A DNA stretch of 28,946 nt from an uncultured Eggerthellaceae bacterium (GCA_934617065.1 CAKTTY010000008.1:1-28946); one strand, 5' to 3'; shown: positions 14,411 to 22,254, counted from the first letter of the stretch. Notes: a model not told the origin generated them from the sequence alone. Translations and numbers: made by a program.

Positions 14411-15730
14411 CTAGAGGAACTTATCGAGCTCGCGATCGATCGCGGTCTTGCGTTTCACTCGGGGCTTGACGATGAGCCGCCCTCGATGAATGACGTGCTT
14501 TACCGTGCGCAACGCTCGTAGGTCATCTAGCGGGTTGGTGGCTGCGACGATCATATCAGCCTCCTTCCCTACCTCTATTGAACCCGTAATATCGCCGATG
14601 CCGGCAAGTTGGGCATTGCGAAGTGTTGCGGTATGAAGAGCAAACGAGCGCGACACGCCAACATACTTCTCGAAATAACACAGCTCGCGCCAGAAATCAT
14701 ACTGGGTGATCCAGGGACACCCAACGTCATTGCCAAGTGCCACAGGAACCCCCTGCTCAAGGGCCGCCTTGGCATTCGCGATAATGCCCTCGAAAACCAT
14801 ATTGCCGTTAAACTGCTCGACCTCGCTTGCGCAAGAGACTGAGCGATCGAACAGAGCATACGGAAGCGCGGGAGAAAGAGTAGTGCACAGGAAGGATTTC
14901 CTCTCCTTGAACAGGCGCATCACCTCGTCCGTCGGAGCGGCGCCGTGCTCGATCGAATCTACGCCACACTCGAGCGCCACGCGCACGCCTTCAGTTGACT
15001 CGACGTGTGCAGCAACGACGAAGCCCAGCTCGTGCGCCCTGTCACAGACTGCACGCACCATATCCGGTTTCATCTTGAGCTCGCCGGGCGTGCCCTTTTC
15101 CTTGGCGTCAAGGACGCCGCCGGTAATCATGAGCTTGATAAGGTCGACGCCCTGCGCCTTGACAGCCTCGACCTGCGCAAGCGCTTCTGGGATGCTATTT
15201 GCCGCGATAGCAACCGACCCTGCCATATGGCCTCCCGGCACCGATATGCCCATGTTGGCCGCAAGAATGCGCGGAGCCTCCAACCTTCCCGCCGCGGCGT
15301 CATCACGCACGCGCGTGTCGAAGTCAGCCAGACCACCGACTGTGCGTATGGTAGTGACGCCGCTGTGCAGCTCCAGGCGTGCGTACTCTGATACAAGACG
15401 ATATGCAACGGCTCGCGTGAGGCCATTTGCCATGATCTTCTTTACCAGCGCCTCGTTATCGCGCTGCTTCTTCTGGGGTTTGCCGTTGCCTGCCAGGTGC
15501 ACATGCATATTTATGAGGCCCGGAAGCAAATAGGCGCCCTTGAGGTCAAAGGTCTCGCAGCCAGACAAATCGGCGTCGGTTAGGGGTGCGACATCAGCGA
15601 TATGCCGTTCCTCGACCACGACCACGTGATTTTCAAGCACATCCATACCCTGGGTTCCGTCGAGAACGTTAGCATTGATATACGCTGTCCTCTTGCCCTG
15701 GGCAGCGGCGCCGGTGCCGATCTTCGCCAT
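14411..15730 (-). CDS. Metal-dependent amidohydrolase (prolidase/imidazolonepropionase-like)
   Basis: A 439-aa cytosolic TIM-barrel hydrolase of the amidohydrolase superfamily, COG1228-like. Metal ligands are visible: GLINMHVHLAG (HxH), VDLIKLMITGG with the Lys likely carboxylated, VVAAHVES and DSIEHGAAP for the two His, and VALGNDVGCP for the Asp. The C-terminal IGDITGSIEVGKEADMIV segment closes the beta-sandwich. GGAGGG lies 7 nt before ATG 15730. A GTG five codons upstream is less likely because the ribosome site would sit inside it. Close relatives cleave Xaa-Arg/Lys-Pro dipeptides or N-acyl amino acids, but the substrate cannot be read here. It is convergent with the macrodomain operon and has its own promoter region. 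Confidence 0.9.
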   Translation of the reverse strand: MAKIGTGAAAQGKRTAYINANVLDGTQGMDVLENHVVVVEERHIADVAPLTDADLSGCETFDLKGAYLLPGLINMHVHLAGNGKPQKKQRDNEALVKKIMANGLTRAVAYRLVSEYARLELHSGVTTIRTVGGLADFDTRVRDDAAAGRLEAPRILAANMGISVPGGHMAGSVAIAANSIPEALAQVEAVKAQGVDLIKLMITGGVLDAKEKGTPGELKMKPDMVRAVCDRAHELGFVVAAHVESTEGVRVALECGVDSIEHGAAPTDEVMRLFKERKSFLCTTLSPALPYALFDRSVSCASEVEQFNGNMVFEGIIANAKAALEQGVPVALGNDVGCPWITQYDFWRELCYFEKYVGVSRSFALHTATLRNAQLAGIGDITGSIEVGKEADMIVAATNPLDDLRALRTVKHVIHRGRLIVKPRVKRKTAIDRELDKFL

Positions 15731-15769
15731 ATGCGATCCCTCCACTTCTTTAGCCTTACCTCGACCTTA

Positions 15770-15786
15770 GTTGGCTTTGTGCCAAC
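15770..15786. promoter_or_regulatory. Inverted repeat upstream of the amidohydrolase
   Basis: GTTGGC-TTTGT-GCCAAC is a perfect 6-bp dyad about 40 bp upstream of the amidohydrolase start. TTGGCA on the minus strand overlaps it and could be a -35. No good -10 is seen. It may be an operator; support is weak. Confidence 0.25.
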
Positions 15787-15905
15787 ATACCACAAAGGCC
15801 TGCAAATGAAGGCACCCCTCAGTTGCCCGGGATTATCGCAGCCCGCTCGCCCGATGGTCTTGAGGTTGACGCATGCACGCCAATGACAACCGAATGCGTT
15901 GCGCA

Positions 15906-16016
15906 TTACGGCAGGTTGGGAAGTTGGTGGATATCAACCGGACAATTGGGGCGAACGATCAGCATGCTTGCGTTGGGGCCCCACTGGAACAGCCCTTCTG
16001 CTGAAGCAAATTCCCG
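15906..16016 (-). pseudogene. Possible C-terminal remnant of an unidentified gene
   Basis: On the minus strand the frame reads REFASAEGLFQWGPNASMLI then VRPNCPVDIHQLPNLP and a TAA at 15908-15906. Its composition looks protein-like, while upstream the frame runs into the terminator hairpin at 16027-16050 and has no start. This suggests the tail of a gene whose 5' part was lost. I do not recognise the family. The rest of 15787-15905 shows nothing clear. Confidence 0.25.
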
Positions 16017-16026
16017 AAAAGAGAAG

Positions 16027-16050
16027 CGGCCCAGTCGAATGACTGGGCCG
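16027..16050 (-). terminator. Rho-independent terminator of the Ala/Pro-rich wall protein
   Basis: CGGCCCAGTC-GAAT-GACTGGGCCG gives a perfect 10-bp stem with a 4-nt loop. On the minus strand it is followed by CTTCTCTTTT, about 50 nt after the stop of the gene ending at 16100. The plus side has TTATT, so it may also stop opposing transcription. Confidence 0.8.
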
Positions 16051-16099
16051 TTATTGCTGGAGCTTTGCTTCCTGCGCGAAAAGACGTCTTCGACGCTAA

Positions 16100-17356
16100 C
16101 TAGCGATTGCGACGTCGCGCCCCGACAACGGCAGCAGCTGCTGCAGCGGCTGCGGCTGCGGCGCCAAGGGCGGCTGCCATCGCGCCGCTGTCGCCTGTCG
16201 CAGGCGTAACGGAATCAGCGGGCTTAACGACCGCCGCGACAGCGCTGGAGGCAGGCTCCGTAGCTGGCTTTTGCGCGTTGGGCTGTGGAGCAGAGCTGGG
16301 CTTTACTTCCGGATCCGGTTTAACCTCGGGGTCCGGCTTGACATCCGGATCAGGCTCAGGGTCGGTCGTATCGGTTGCAATCAAATGCACGCTACTTCCA
16401 AAGATGCAGCGGATGTAGTACTCGTGTCGTGTCTCGAGAATGGTCCTCTCTCCGTTTTGGGAGTTGAAGTTGCTGAAGTCGAACTCGGCGTTTGCGCCAA
16501 TGTGGATCTGATGGAGCAGATTCAGGCTATAGGAAATCAGAGGATCGGCGCCACCGCCCGTAAAGACCAAAGTCGCCCTTTCGTGATTGTCAATGCCCGT
16601 CTCGTGATTGTCAATGACTGTCAGGCTGATCAAAACGTTTGCCTCTTCGGGGTTCTCCGTTTTAATTAAAGCCTTGGCATCGGGGTCGATCTTGAAGAAG
16701 TGGACAGACTCGTTACGCCAGAGGGTGAAATCCTCAGGCGCATCGGGAAAATCGTATACGAACGCCTCGCCCTGAATTAACGTGAAAGCAGGGGGCAGCT
16801 CCAGGTCATAAAAATGATTTTTGACGGTAGTTTTGATTGTAGGTCCGCTGCCACCTGGTACGTCGCTTGCGCCGCGGGAGGTAGGCGCTGCGACAAGCGT
16901 GGGAGTCGGAGATGATGCGGCTGCGGACCCGGATGTCGGCCCAGGCTCAACGGCCGGTTCACTGGCGAGCGCGACAGCTGCTGCAGGTTCGGAGGTGTCA
17001 AGGGCTGCTGCAGGAGCAGCTTCGTTGACAGGTGCGAAAGCAGGTGCCGGTTCGGCTTCCGCTGCAGTAGGTACGGCTGCATCGGGAACTGCGGCTGGGG
17101 CAGCCAAGGTTGATGCCGCTTGCCCCGCAACGCCGGACTCGGCTGAACCCACGACTGACGCGGCAGCAACTTCTTGCCCCGCAGTAGGCTCAGGCGTTTC
17201 GGCTGCCAATGCTGCGCTGGGCAGCAAAAGCTGCCCAGCCATAAGCACGCTTACGCCGAAGGTGGCGATTCTGGCGCCCGTAAGACGCTTCGCTCCGCGG
17301 ATAAGCGAGCTGGTTCGTTCGTTTTGAGTTTGCGGTACAACATGCTGTCTGCACAT
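16100..17356 (-). CDS. Secreted Ala/Pro-rich cell-surface protein with C-terminal anchor
   Basis: A 418-aa protein with a long basic N-terminus, a hydrophobic segment (IATFGVSVLMAGQLLLPSAA) and a likely signal cleavage after ALA near residue 51. Residues about 52-175 are low-complexity Ala/Pro/Glu/Val, probably a wall-spanning stalk. A compact domain follows (about 180-340; KNHFYDLELPPAFTLIQGEA, FTLWRNESVHFFKIDPDAKA), with a 7-residue tandem duplication (IDNHETG/IDNHERA). A PDPDVKPDPEVKPDPEVKP stalk comes next. The C-terminus is TPATGDSG, a poly-Ala hydrophobic run and ARRRNR, a sortase-like sorting signal without canonical LPxTG. AAGGAG lies 7 nt before the ATG. The central domain is not one I recognise. 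Confidence 0.8.
   Translation of the reverse strand: MCRQHVVPQTQNERTSSLIRGAKRLTGARIATFGVSVLMAGQLLLPSAALAAETPEPTAGQEVAAASVVGSAESGVAGQAASTLAAPAAVPDAAVPTAAEAEPAPAFAPVNEAAPAAALDTSEPAAAVALASEPAVEPGPTSGSAAASSPTPTLVAAPTSRGASDVPGGSGPTIKTTVKNHFYDLELPPAFTLIQGEAFVYDFPDAPEDFTLWRNESVHFFKIDPDAKALIKTENPEEANVLISLTVIDNHETGIDNHERATLVFTGGGADPLISYSLNLLHQIHIGANAEFDFSNFNSQNGERTILETRHEYYIRCIFGSSVHLIATDTTDPEPDPDVKPDPEVKPDPEVKPSSAPQPNAQKPATEPASSAVAAVVKPADSVTPATGDSGAMAAALGAAAAAAAAAAAVVGARRRNR
16581..16616. repeat. 21-bp period tandem duplication inside the wall-protein gene
   Basis: TCGTGATTGTCAATG occurs at 16581-16595 and again at 16602-16616, a 21-bp period coding for the repeated heptapeptide around IDNHE. Near-perfect nucleotide identity implies a recent slippage event or active length variation. 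Confidence 0.8.
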
Positions 17357-17468
17357 AAGGCGCTCCTTGTTCGTAGGTCGGCTTCCGTTGATCTACATTG
17401 CGCCCACCCGATTCGCCCAGGCCAATACACACGAACACTTACGCAAGCCAGGTGATAACGTAAGCTAA

Positions 17469-17690
17469 TTATCTCACGTGCACCACTTCACGAACAATGA
17501 TCTGGTGTCCAATTCTCGGTAGAATAATCTGCCGTGCTGGCACATGACTGGAATCGATAATTGCAGCAAGCGGTGGCGACGCATACGGCCAGAATCGACA
17601 ATCAATATCAAAACCCTGCTTGGTAAAGTCATCGGCTAAGCAGATTCCCAATGCCAGGGCAACAACCATCAGCCCCATTAGCCTCTCCAT
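17469..17690 (-). CDS. Small exported or membrane protein (hypothetical)
   Basis: A 73-aa frame starting MERLMGLMVVALALGICLAD, a plausible signal peptide or membrane helix, followed by DDFTKQGFDIDCRFWPYASP and a hydrophobic, basic tail. AAGGGG is 3 nt from the ATG, a short spacing; the in-frame ATGs at codons 1 and 5 are both usable. It starts only 35 bp from the divergent AEC transporter gene, leaving little room for promoters. I do not recognise the family, and it may not be expressed. The 112 bp between it and the wall-protein start show nothing else. Confidence 0.4.
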   Translation of the reverse strand: MERLMGLMVVALALGICLADDFTKQGFDIDCRFWPYASPPLAAIIDSSHVPARQIILPRIGHQIIVREVVHVR

Positions 17691-17711
17691 ATACCCCTTG
17701 CACCGCAGGCG

Positions 17712-17717
17712 TATAAT
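17712..17717 (+). promoter_or_regulatory. Consensus -10 box; likely leaderless transcript
   Basis: A perfect TATAAT lies 8 nt before the ATG at 17726, so transcription would begin within a base or two of the start codon. There is no Shine-Dalgarno sequence before that ATG. The -35 position (ATATAC) is poor. Leaderless mRNAs are common in Actinobacteria. Confidence 0.6.
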
Positions 17718-17725
17718 CCACAGCC

Positions 17726-18649
17726 ATGATAACTCTCCTGCTTATAGAAAAAATCGCTTCGCTGTTCCTTATCATGGCGGTCGGATTCGCGTTGGTGCGC
17801 CTTCGTCTCCTAAAAACGGGAGACAGCAAAACTCTCTCTGTCCTGTCCGTATATGCCATCTGCCCATGCGCGTTCATTTCTGCAACGCAGGTTGATTTGA
17901 CTCCAGATGTGCTGCAAGGGTTTATATTCGCGATCGTCTGCGCTATCGTGCTCCAGGTTGGGCAAATACTGCTAACGAAGATCCTGGCAAAGCCACTTCA
18001 CCTGTCCCCCATTGAGCGGGCAGCAAGCATTTACTCAAATTGCGGTAACCTCATCATCCCGCTTGTCGGGTTCATCCTGGGCGACGAATGGGTGGTCTAC
18101 TCACTTGCCTACATGAGCGTTCAAACTATCCTGATTTGGACACATGGCAAGTCCCTTATCAGCGAGAATCACCACATTGACATCCGTGGCGTTCTGTTCA
18201 ATATCAATCTGTTGGCCGTAGCCGCCGGCATCGTGCTCATGGTGCTCGGCATCAAGCTTGTTGAACCCTTCAATACCTTCACCTACGACATGGGACAGAT
18301 GATCGGCCCTGCTGCCATGCTGGTAACAGGTATGATCATCGGAGGCATGGACTTGCGCCAAATCGTAGCCAACAAGCGCGTCTGGCTCGTCGCCTTTATC
18401 AGGCTAATGCTGATACCTGCCATTGTCACGCTTGTGCTGAAGTTCAGCGGCATAGTCACATTAGTGGCAAATGGCGAGTCAATACTGCTCATTACGCTTC
18501 TTGCCACGATCACGCCATCTGCCTCAACAACAGTGCAAATGGCGCAAATTTACGAGAAAGACGCGCCCTATGCCAGCGCCATCAATGTAATTACCACGTT
18601 CGGCTGCATCCTAACGATGCCGATCTGGGTGGCTCTGTTCATGGCTTAG
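17726..18649 (+). CDS. AEC-family (auxin efflux carrier-like) membrane transporter
   Basis: A 307-aa polytopic membrane protein with about ten hydrophobic helices. AEC-family features include FLIMAVGFALVRLRLLKTGD at the N-terminus, RAASIYSNCGNLIIPLVGFI (the conserved N-x-G-N/P-L region), GPAAMLVTGMIIGGMDLRQI and the crossover segment ATITPSASTTVQMAQIYEKD. The family exports or exchanges small organic anions such as malate or malonate in bacteria, but the substrate here is unknown. There is no ribosome site, and the TATAAT just upstream implies a leaderless mRNA. It stands alone, with only gene remnants downstream. Confidence 0.9.
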   Translation: MITLLLIEKIASLFLIMAVGFALVRLRLLKTGDSKTLSVLSVYAICPCAFISATQVDLTPDVLQGFIFAIVCAIVLQVGQILLTKILAKPLHLSPIERAASIYSNCGNLIIPLVGFILGDEWVVYSLAYMSVQTILIWTHGKSLISENHHIDIRGVLFNINLLAVAAGIVLMVLGIKLVEPFNTFTYDMGQMIGPAAMLVTGMIIGGMDLRQIVANKRVWLVAFIRLMLIPAIVTLVLKFSGIVTLVANGESILLITLLATITPSASTTVQMAQIYEKDAPYASAINVITTFGCILTMPIWVALFMA

Positions 18650-18712
18650 TGCTAAAACCGGTCACCAAAACAAATCACTTACCGCGAGCTACGCCCTTTC
18701 GCCTCCGCAGTT

Positions 18713-18820
18713 ATGCTGAGCGATATCTTGGAAGAACGGGACAGGCGTCTCGCCAAAGAACTAGAGGAACACTCTGCAACACAAAGGACTGGTGCACTGA
18801 GTTCTCGAGCGAAAGACTGA
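18713..18820 (+). pseudogene. Short charged ORF, possible gene remnant
   Basis: From ATG 18713 the frame reads MLSDILEERDRRLAKELEEH and then SATQRTGALSSRAKD before TGA. The frame is open upstream to a TAA just after the AEC gene (KQITYRELRPFASAV). Composition is typical of a soluble helical C-terminus, but there is no ribosome site. It may be the tail of a deleted gene. I do not recognise it. Confidence 0.25.
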
Positions 18821-18932
18821 ACGCATAACGACCATATGCGTATAAGGAGGGCTGCTGCCACCGGGCAAATAGCCCCTCCACTCATCCAATTACCTTTAAG
18901 GCGTAACACGAATTGCTGAATCGTGTTACGCC
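18821..18932 (+). other. Cluster of three RNA hairpins upstream of the fmdE fragment
   Basis: Three inverted repeats lie in 112 bp. The first is ACGCATA/TATGCGT (18821-18827 and 18835-18841). The second is a compound hairpin GGAGGGCT...AGCCCCTCC (18846-18879) with an inner TGCC-ACCG-GGCA. The third is a 12-bp stem (18900-18911 with 18921-18932; GCGTAACACGA/TCGTGTTACGC) and 9-nt loop. The second and third are each followed by CCACTCA. No T-run follows, so simple termination is unlikely. A structured 5' leader or regulatory RNA for the downstream gene is possible. I could not match it to a known riboswitch. Confidence 0.5.
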
Positions 18933-18975
18933 CCCACTCAATGATCCTGATATCAACAACGAGGGAGAATCAATC

Positions 18976-19224
18976 ATGCTAACCCAAGAACACCTAGACA
19001 AGGTAGCTGCCTTCCATGAGCACATTTGCCCGGACATGCTGATCGGGTTCAAAGCCGTCGGGGGCGCAATCGCGCAACTCGGCCTTAGCGACGAATCCCT
19101 GCCCGCAGTCGACGAAGAAATCGTTGCCGTCTTCAATACGAAAGGGGCCGAGTCTGGACTATCTCCAGGCTCGGCCCCTTCATCAAGCAGCGCTATTTCA
19201 GCATCACCGTGCAGCAAACGGTGA
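18976..19224 (+). pseudogene. Truncated FmdE-family gene (N-terminal fragment)
   Basis: ATG 18976, preceded by GAGGGAG, starts MLTQEHLDKVAAFHEHICPD and continues MLIGFKAVGGAIAQLGLSDE, with DEEIVAVFNT near residue 55. FHEHICPDMLIGFKAVG resembles the FmdE family (formylmethanofuran dehydrogenase subunit E-like, FHGHICPG...G), whose members are linked to molybdenum or metal enzymes. The rest of the domain (the acidic/Cys segment after VAVFET) is missing. Instead the frame runs into the terminator hairpin at 19144-19178 and low-complexity Ser, ending after 82 codons. The 5' half looks intact, so truncation was probably recent, by insertion or deletion joining it to the surface-protein locus. Confidence 0.75.
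19144..19178 (-). terminator. Rho-independent terminator of the beta-helix surface protein
   Basis: Arms GGGGCCGAG (19144-19152) and CTCGGCCCC (19170-19178) pair perfectly, and CTGG/CCAG inside extend the stem. On the minus strand TTTCGTATT follows, 64 nt after the stop of the gene at 19242. It lies inside the reading frame of the broken fmdE gene. Confidence 0.8.
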
Positions 19225-19241
19225 TAGACAAGCTAAATAAG

Positions 19242-21974
19242 CTAGTTCATCTTCTTACGACGAAGCGCGAATACCGCAATCCCGCCAGCGGCAACAGCAA
19301 TCAGAGCAAATGCGCCGCCGATAAGAGCGAGGTTGTCGCCCGTCTTCACGGTAGCCGTCTTCGCTTCGCTTGCCGCGTTGTCGCCGTTGTTGTTAACGGT
19401 GTTGACGTTTACGTTCGCATTGGCAGAGGAGTCGTCGCCGTTGCTACCGTTGTCGCCAGCACCGGGCTCAACGGTAGCGGGAACCGCCTTCCAGCCGGCA
19501 TACAGAGTGAACTCAGGCTGTGTGCCGTCTACATCAGCATCGAAGTCATAGGCATTGGTGCAGTCCTCGTCAGTGAACCATCCGGAGAAGGTATAGCCTT
19601 TCTTGGCAGGATCTGCCGGCTTTGCCACTTTGCCACCGACGGCAACAAGCTGAGAGTCGACTGCCGTGCCCTGGTTGGAATCGAAAGTAACGGTAACCTT
19701 CAAAACCTCAGGAGCCTGAGCGCCCGATTCCTTAGCATAGTCGTTTGCAGCCTGAGCATCAGTGAAGTAAACAACTGTTCCGTCGGTATTGGTTACGGAA
19801 TGGGTCGCATCGCCCTTCACGGCTTCCTCGTTACCGACAGCATATTTGCCGTCGTTGAACAAAACTGCCTTGCCGCTCTTGAGGTGCTTGGCAACCTCTT
19901 TGTCTGTGAATTGACCGCCGCTAACTTCAATATTGTCAAGATCAAGACTGCCGTTAAATTCACCGCCGGAAACGGTGACCTTGTTATCGGCATTATCAAA
20001 AGGCGACTCCTGCTTCGACGAGGAATCCCAGCTGTAGGCCTTAAGTACCGAATTTTCATCCTTCGCCGTGAAGGTGCCGCCTGTGATAGCTACCTGGTCG
20101 AGGCCCTTGTAGCCGGGGCGGTTGACGATGGAGATTGCCGCGCCGTCCTGGATAGCGCCATCGCCCTCAGTCTTTGCAACCGGATCGCCCGACACGGTAA
20201 TCGTGCTGCCAGGGTTGACGTTCAGGCTGCCCGAGCACACCTGCACGCCCATCGTCTTCGCGTTGATTGTGGAGTTGTCGATGGTCAGCGTTCCGCTGCT
20301 GGGGAAGTAAATGCCGTAGCCATTGGGAACATTGAGCGTACTGTTCTTCAGAGTAACGGCGTCGTTGGTGTTGTTGCCGTTCGTCTCGATGCCGCTTGCA
20401 GCACTCGTAGTGGCCTCAACATTTTCGAACGTAAGGCTGGAATTGTCGTACGTGATGGTACCGCTCATAGCAGACGGAATCAGACCGATAAGCTGAGAGC
20501 TCACGATTTTGCCATTCTTCACCGTAAGCGATGCATTGGGGTAATTGATCTCGAACGCCGCGGAGTTCGCGTCGGTTCCTGTGCACGTCCAGGTGTGGCC
20601 GTTCAGGTCAACCACGCGAGCAACAGATCCAGAGTTGAACGTGCTACCCGTGGTGTAGTCGCGCAGCAAGGTGATGGCTTCGCCGCTTGCGGTCTGAGCC
20701 TTGAATGCCTCATCCATGGTGTAGTAGCTGGTTTCGCCAACCTGAGCAAGGTAAGCCTTTTCTACGCCGTACGTACCGTCGCTGTTCTGAGTAGCGGCGG
20801 AACCTTCGATCAGATAGCGGGACGGATCGGTGCTAAACGTACCGTTCGTGACCTCGATCGTCGCCTTTGTGGGGTCGTTGGAAGTGGTACCCGTGCTGTA
20901 GTCAACCGTGTTCAGCGTGCCATTGACGGTGCCGCCCGTGATGGACACCTTCGCCGGTTTGCCCTCGACGCCGTCGTAAGTCACTGACTCAACATTGCCG
21001 TTTACGGTGCCGCCCTGGATCTCAAGGTCAGAGCCGCCTCCGCCGTACGTCCACGTCGAAACATTGCCATTGATGACCGGGCTGCTCTTGCCATCTTTAG
21101 GAATCTTAATGGTAGTGTTCTTCCAGTTTTGAACTGCGTAGCTGTTCTTAGAGTTGATTTCGCCGCCCGTAACGAAAAGGTTACCGTGGTCGCACTTAAG
21201 GACGATGAAGTTATCCTGCGTGAATGTGCCGCCGCTAATAGTCAAACCAGGTACGCCGGGCTTGCTGTCGTCGCCAACGCGAACAAGGGACGCGCCCTTC
21301 GTTCCGCCTGCGCCGCTATCGTTCTTGACGTTACCGCTCTGGAAGAACAGCCAGCCGCTATTGCCGCCTTGAACGTCGATGACGTAGTGGGAAGAAACGC
21401 CGGAGTTCTCTGCGGTGTCCTCACGCATGATGGTACCGGTCTGGGCCGCGCTGGAGTCCATGACGTAGACCCTGGCCGTAACCGTCAGCGCAGGCTTGCG
21501 CTCGCCCGTGCTGCCATTGAGGGTGTAGCCGTTCAGGTCGAGCGTGACATAGTTCGTGGAGATTGTGACGTTCTCTTTCGTATCGGTCAGCAACTTCACC
21601 GTTGCCTTACGCGGCGCAGCGTTAATAGCGGCCTGCAGGTTGGGATATGTCTTGCCGTTCACTTCCGCAACCGCTGCCGTAGTACCTTCCCCGCCAGTTT
21701 CAGCTGCAGGAGCTGCCTCTTCATTAACTGCTTTGGCGGTCGTATTGGCCGCTTCACCCGTCGATTCGGACTGTGCGGCAGGCGCATCTGCCGAACTTGC
21801 GCCCGTATCGGCGCCTTCCGACTGGTCAGAAGACTGAATCAACTCGGTCGGGGATGACGAAACCCCCGATGCTGCGCCGTCATCAGCCGCGAATGCTGCG
21901 GTTGGCAACATCATGGGGCACATCGCAACACCCACCAGGCCCGAAATAAGTTTGTTTTTATTGCTCATTTTCAT
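19242..21974 (-). CDS. Secreted beta-helix/InlB-repeat surface protein with TGD-type anchor
   Basis: A 910-aa protein. N-terminal signal peptide: KLISGLVGVAMCPMMLPTAA, likely cut after AFA. A Ser/Ala/Glu-rich spacer follows (about 30-105). A long right-handed beta-helix-like region (about 105-720) has recurring VTLDLNGYTL, LTISGGTF, VTGGEI, VSITGGTVNG and LNVPNGYGIYFP strands of the pectate-lyase type. One InlB B-repeat/Flg_new unit comes next (VTFDSNQGTAVD..., GYTFSGWFTDEDCTNAYDFD), then an Asn/Asp/Ser-rich spacer. The C-terminus has VKTGDNLALIGG, a hydrophobic helix and RRKKMN, a sortase-like signal. The start may be ATG 21974 or 21968; no clear ribosome site or promoter was seen. Likely roles are adhesion or glycan binding; no catalytic motif was identified. 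Confidence 0.82.
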   Translation of the reverse strand: MKMSNKNKLISGLVGVAMCPMMLPTAAFAADDGAASGVSSSPTELIQSSDQSEGADTGASSADAPAAQSESTGEAANTTAKAVNEEAAPAAETGGEGTTAAVAEVNGKTYPNLQAAINAAPRKATVKLLTDTKENVTISTNYVTLDLNGYTLNGSTGERKPALTVTARVYVMDSSAAQTGTIMREDTAENSGVSSHYVIDVQGGNSGWLFFQSGNVKNDSGAGGTKGASLVRVGDDSKPGVPGLTISGGTFTQDNFIVLKCDHGNLFVTGGEINSKNSYAVQNWKNTTIKIPKDGKSSPVINGNVSTWTYGGGGSDLEIQGGTVNGNVESVTYDGVEGKPAKVSITGGTVNGTLNTVDYSTGTTSNDPTKATIEVTNGTFSTDPSRYLIEGSAATQNSDGTYGVEKAYLAQVGETSYYTMDEAFKAQTASGEAITLLRDYTTGSTFNSGSVARVVDLNGHTWTCTGTDANSAAFEINYPNASLTVKNGKIVSSQLIGLIPSAMSGTITYDNSSLTFENVEATTSAASGIETNGNNTNDAVTLKNSTLNVPNGYGIYFPSSGTLTIDNSTINAKTMGVQVCSGSLNVNPGSTITVSGDPVAKTEGDGAIQDGAAISIVNRPGYKGLDQVAITGGTFTAKDENSVLKAYSWDSSSKQESPFDNADNKVTVSGGEFNGSLDLDNIEVSGGQFTDKEVAKHLKSGKAVLFNDGKYAVGNEEAVKGDATHSVTNTDGTVVYFTDAQAANDYAKESGAQAPEVLKVTVTFDSNQGTAVDSQLVAVGGKVAKPADPAKKGYTFSGWFTDEDCTNAYDFDADVDGTQPEFTLYAGWKAVPATVEPGAGDNGSNGDDSSANANVNVNTVNNNGDNAASEAKTATVKTGDNLALIGGAFALIAVAAGGIAVFALRRKKMN

Positions 21975-22226
21975 TACTTGCGCAACTACTTCCCTGTTTT
22001 CTATGCTGTCAAAACTACTTTTGTATCTTAATCCCCATCGTTGTAATTGCTACCGAAATTGTTTGCTAAATAAAAATTTTTAGGCTTCTGTGCTGCGCAT
22101 AAGCTGCACCAATATCAAAATGCACAGACAGCAGAAACCGAGTCATAGCGCCAATTTCATAAAGCGGCACACAGTAATTTCGCTAAGCGCGACCAGATTC
22201 GCTTGCCAATTCGCTTCATAAATAAA
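21975..22226. other. AT-richer intergenic region
   Basis: This stretch is visibly AT-richer than the coding DNA around it and has no credible gene. A minus-strand TTGACA at 22012-22007 has no acceptable -10 at the right distance. I see no clear promoter for the gene at 21974. Confidence 0.4.
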
Positions 22227-22254
22227 GGGTACCTTCACTGCAGTGAAGGTACCC
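22227..22254 (-). terminator. 28-bp perfect palindrome, terminator of the giant surface gene
   Basis: GGGTACCTTCACTG (22227-22240) is followed directly by its exact reverse complement (22241-22254). On the minus strand the stem is followed by TTTATTT, giving an intrinsic terminator 130 nt after the stop codon at 22387. With zero spacer, the loop must open from the CTGCAG centre. Confidence 0.8.

Noticed and set aside
18846..18932. Moco riboswitch
   Set aside because: Hairpins are present, but their order and loop sequences do not match the motif as I know it. Kept only as an unnamed structured element.
19209..20987. Long plus-strand open frame of 592 codons opposite the beta-helix protein
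   Set aside because: It lies antisense to a protein with signal peptide, repeats and anchor. It has no domains, and its Val/Arg/Ala bias is typical of a mirror frame of a GC-rich gene.
21984..22012. Minus-strand TTGACA as promoter for the beta-helix gene
   Set aside because: No -10 resembling TATAAT occurs at 16-19 bp; the best candidate reads GTAGTT.
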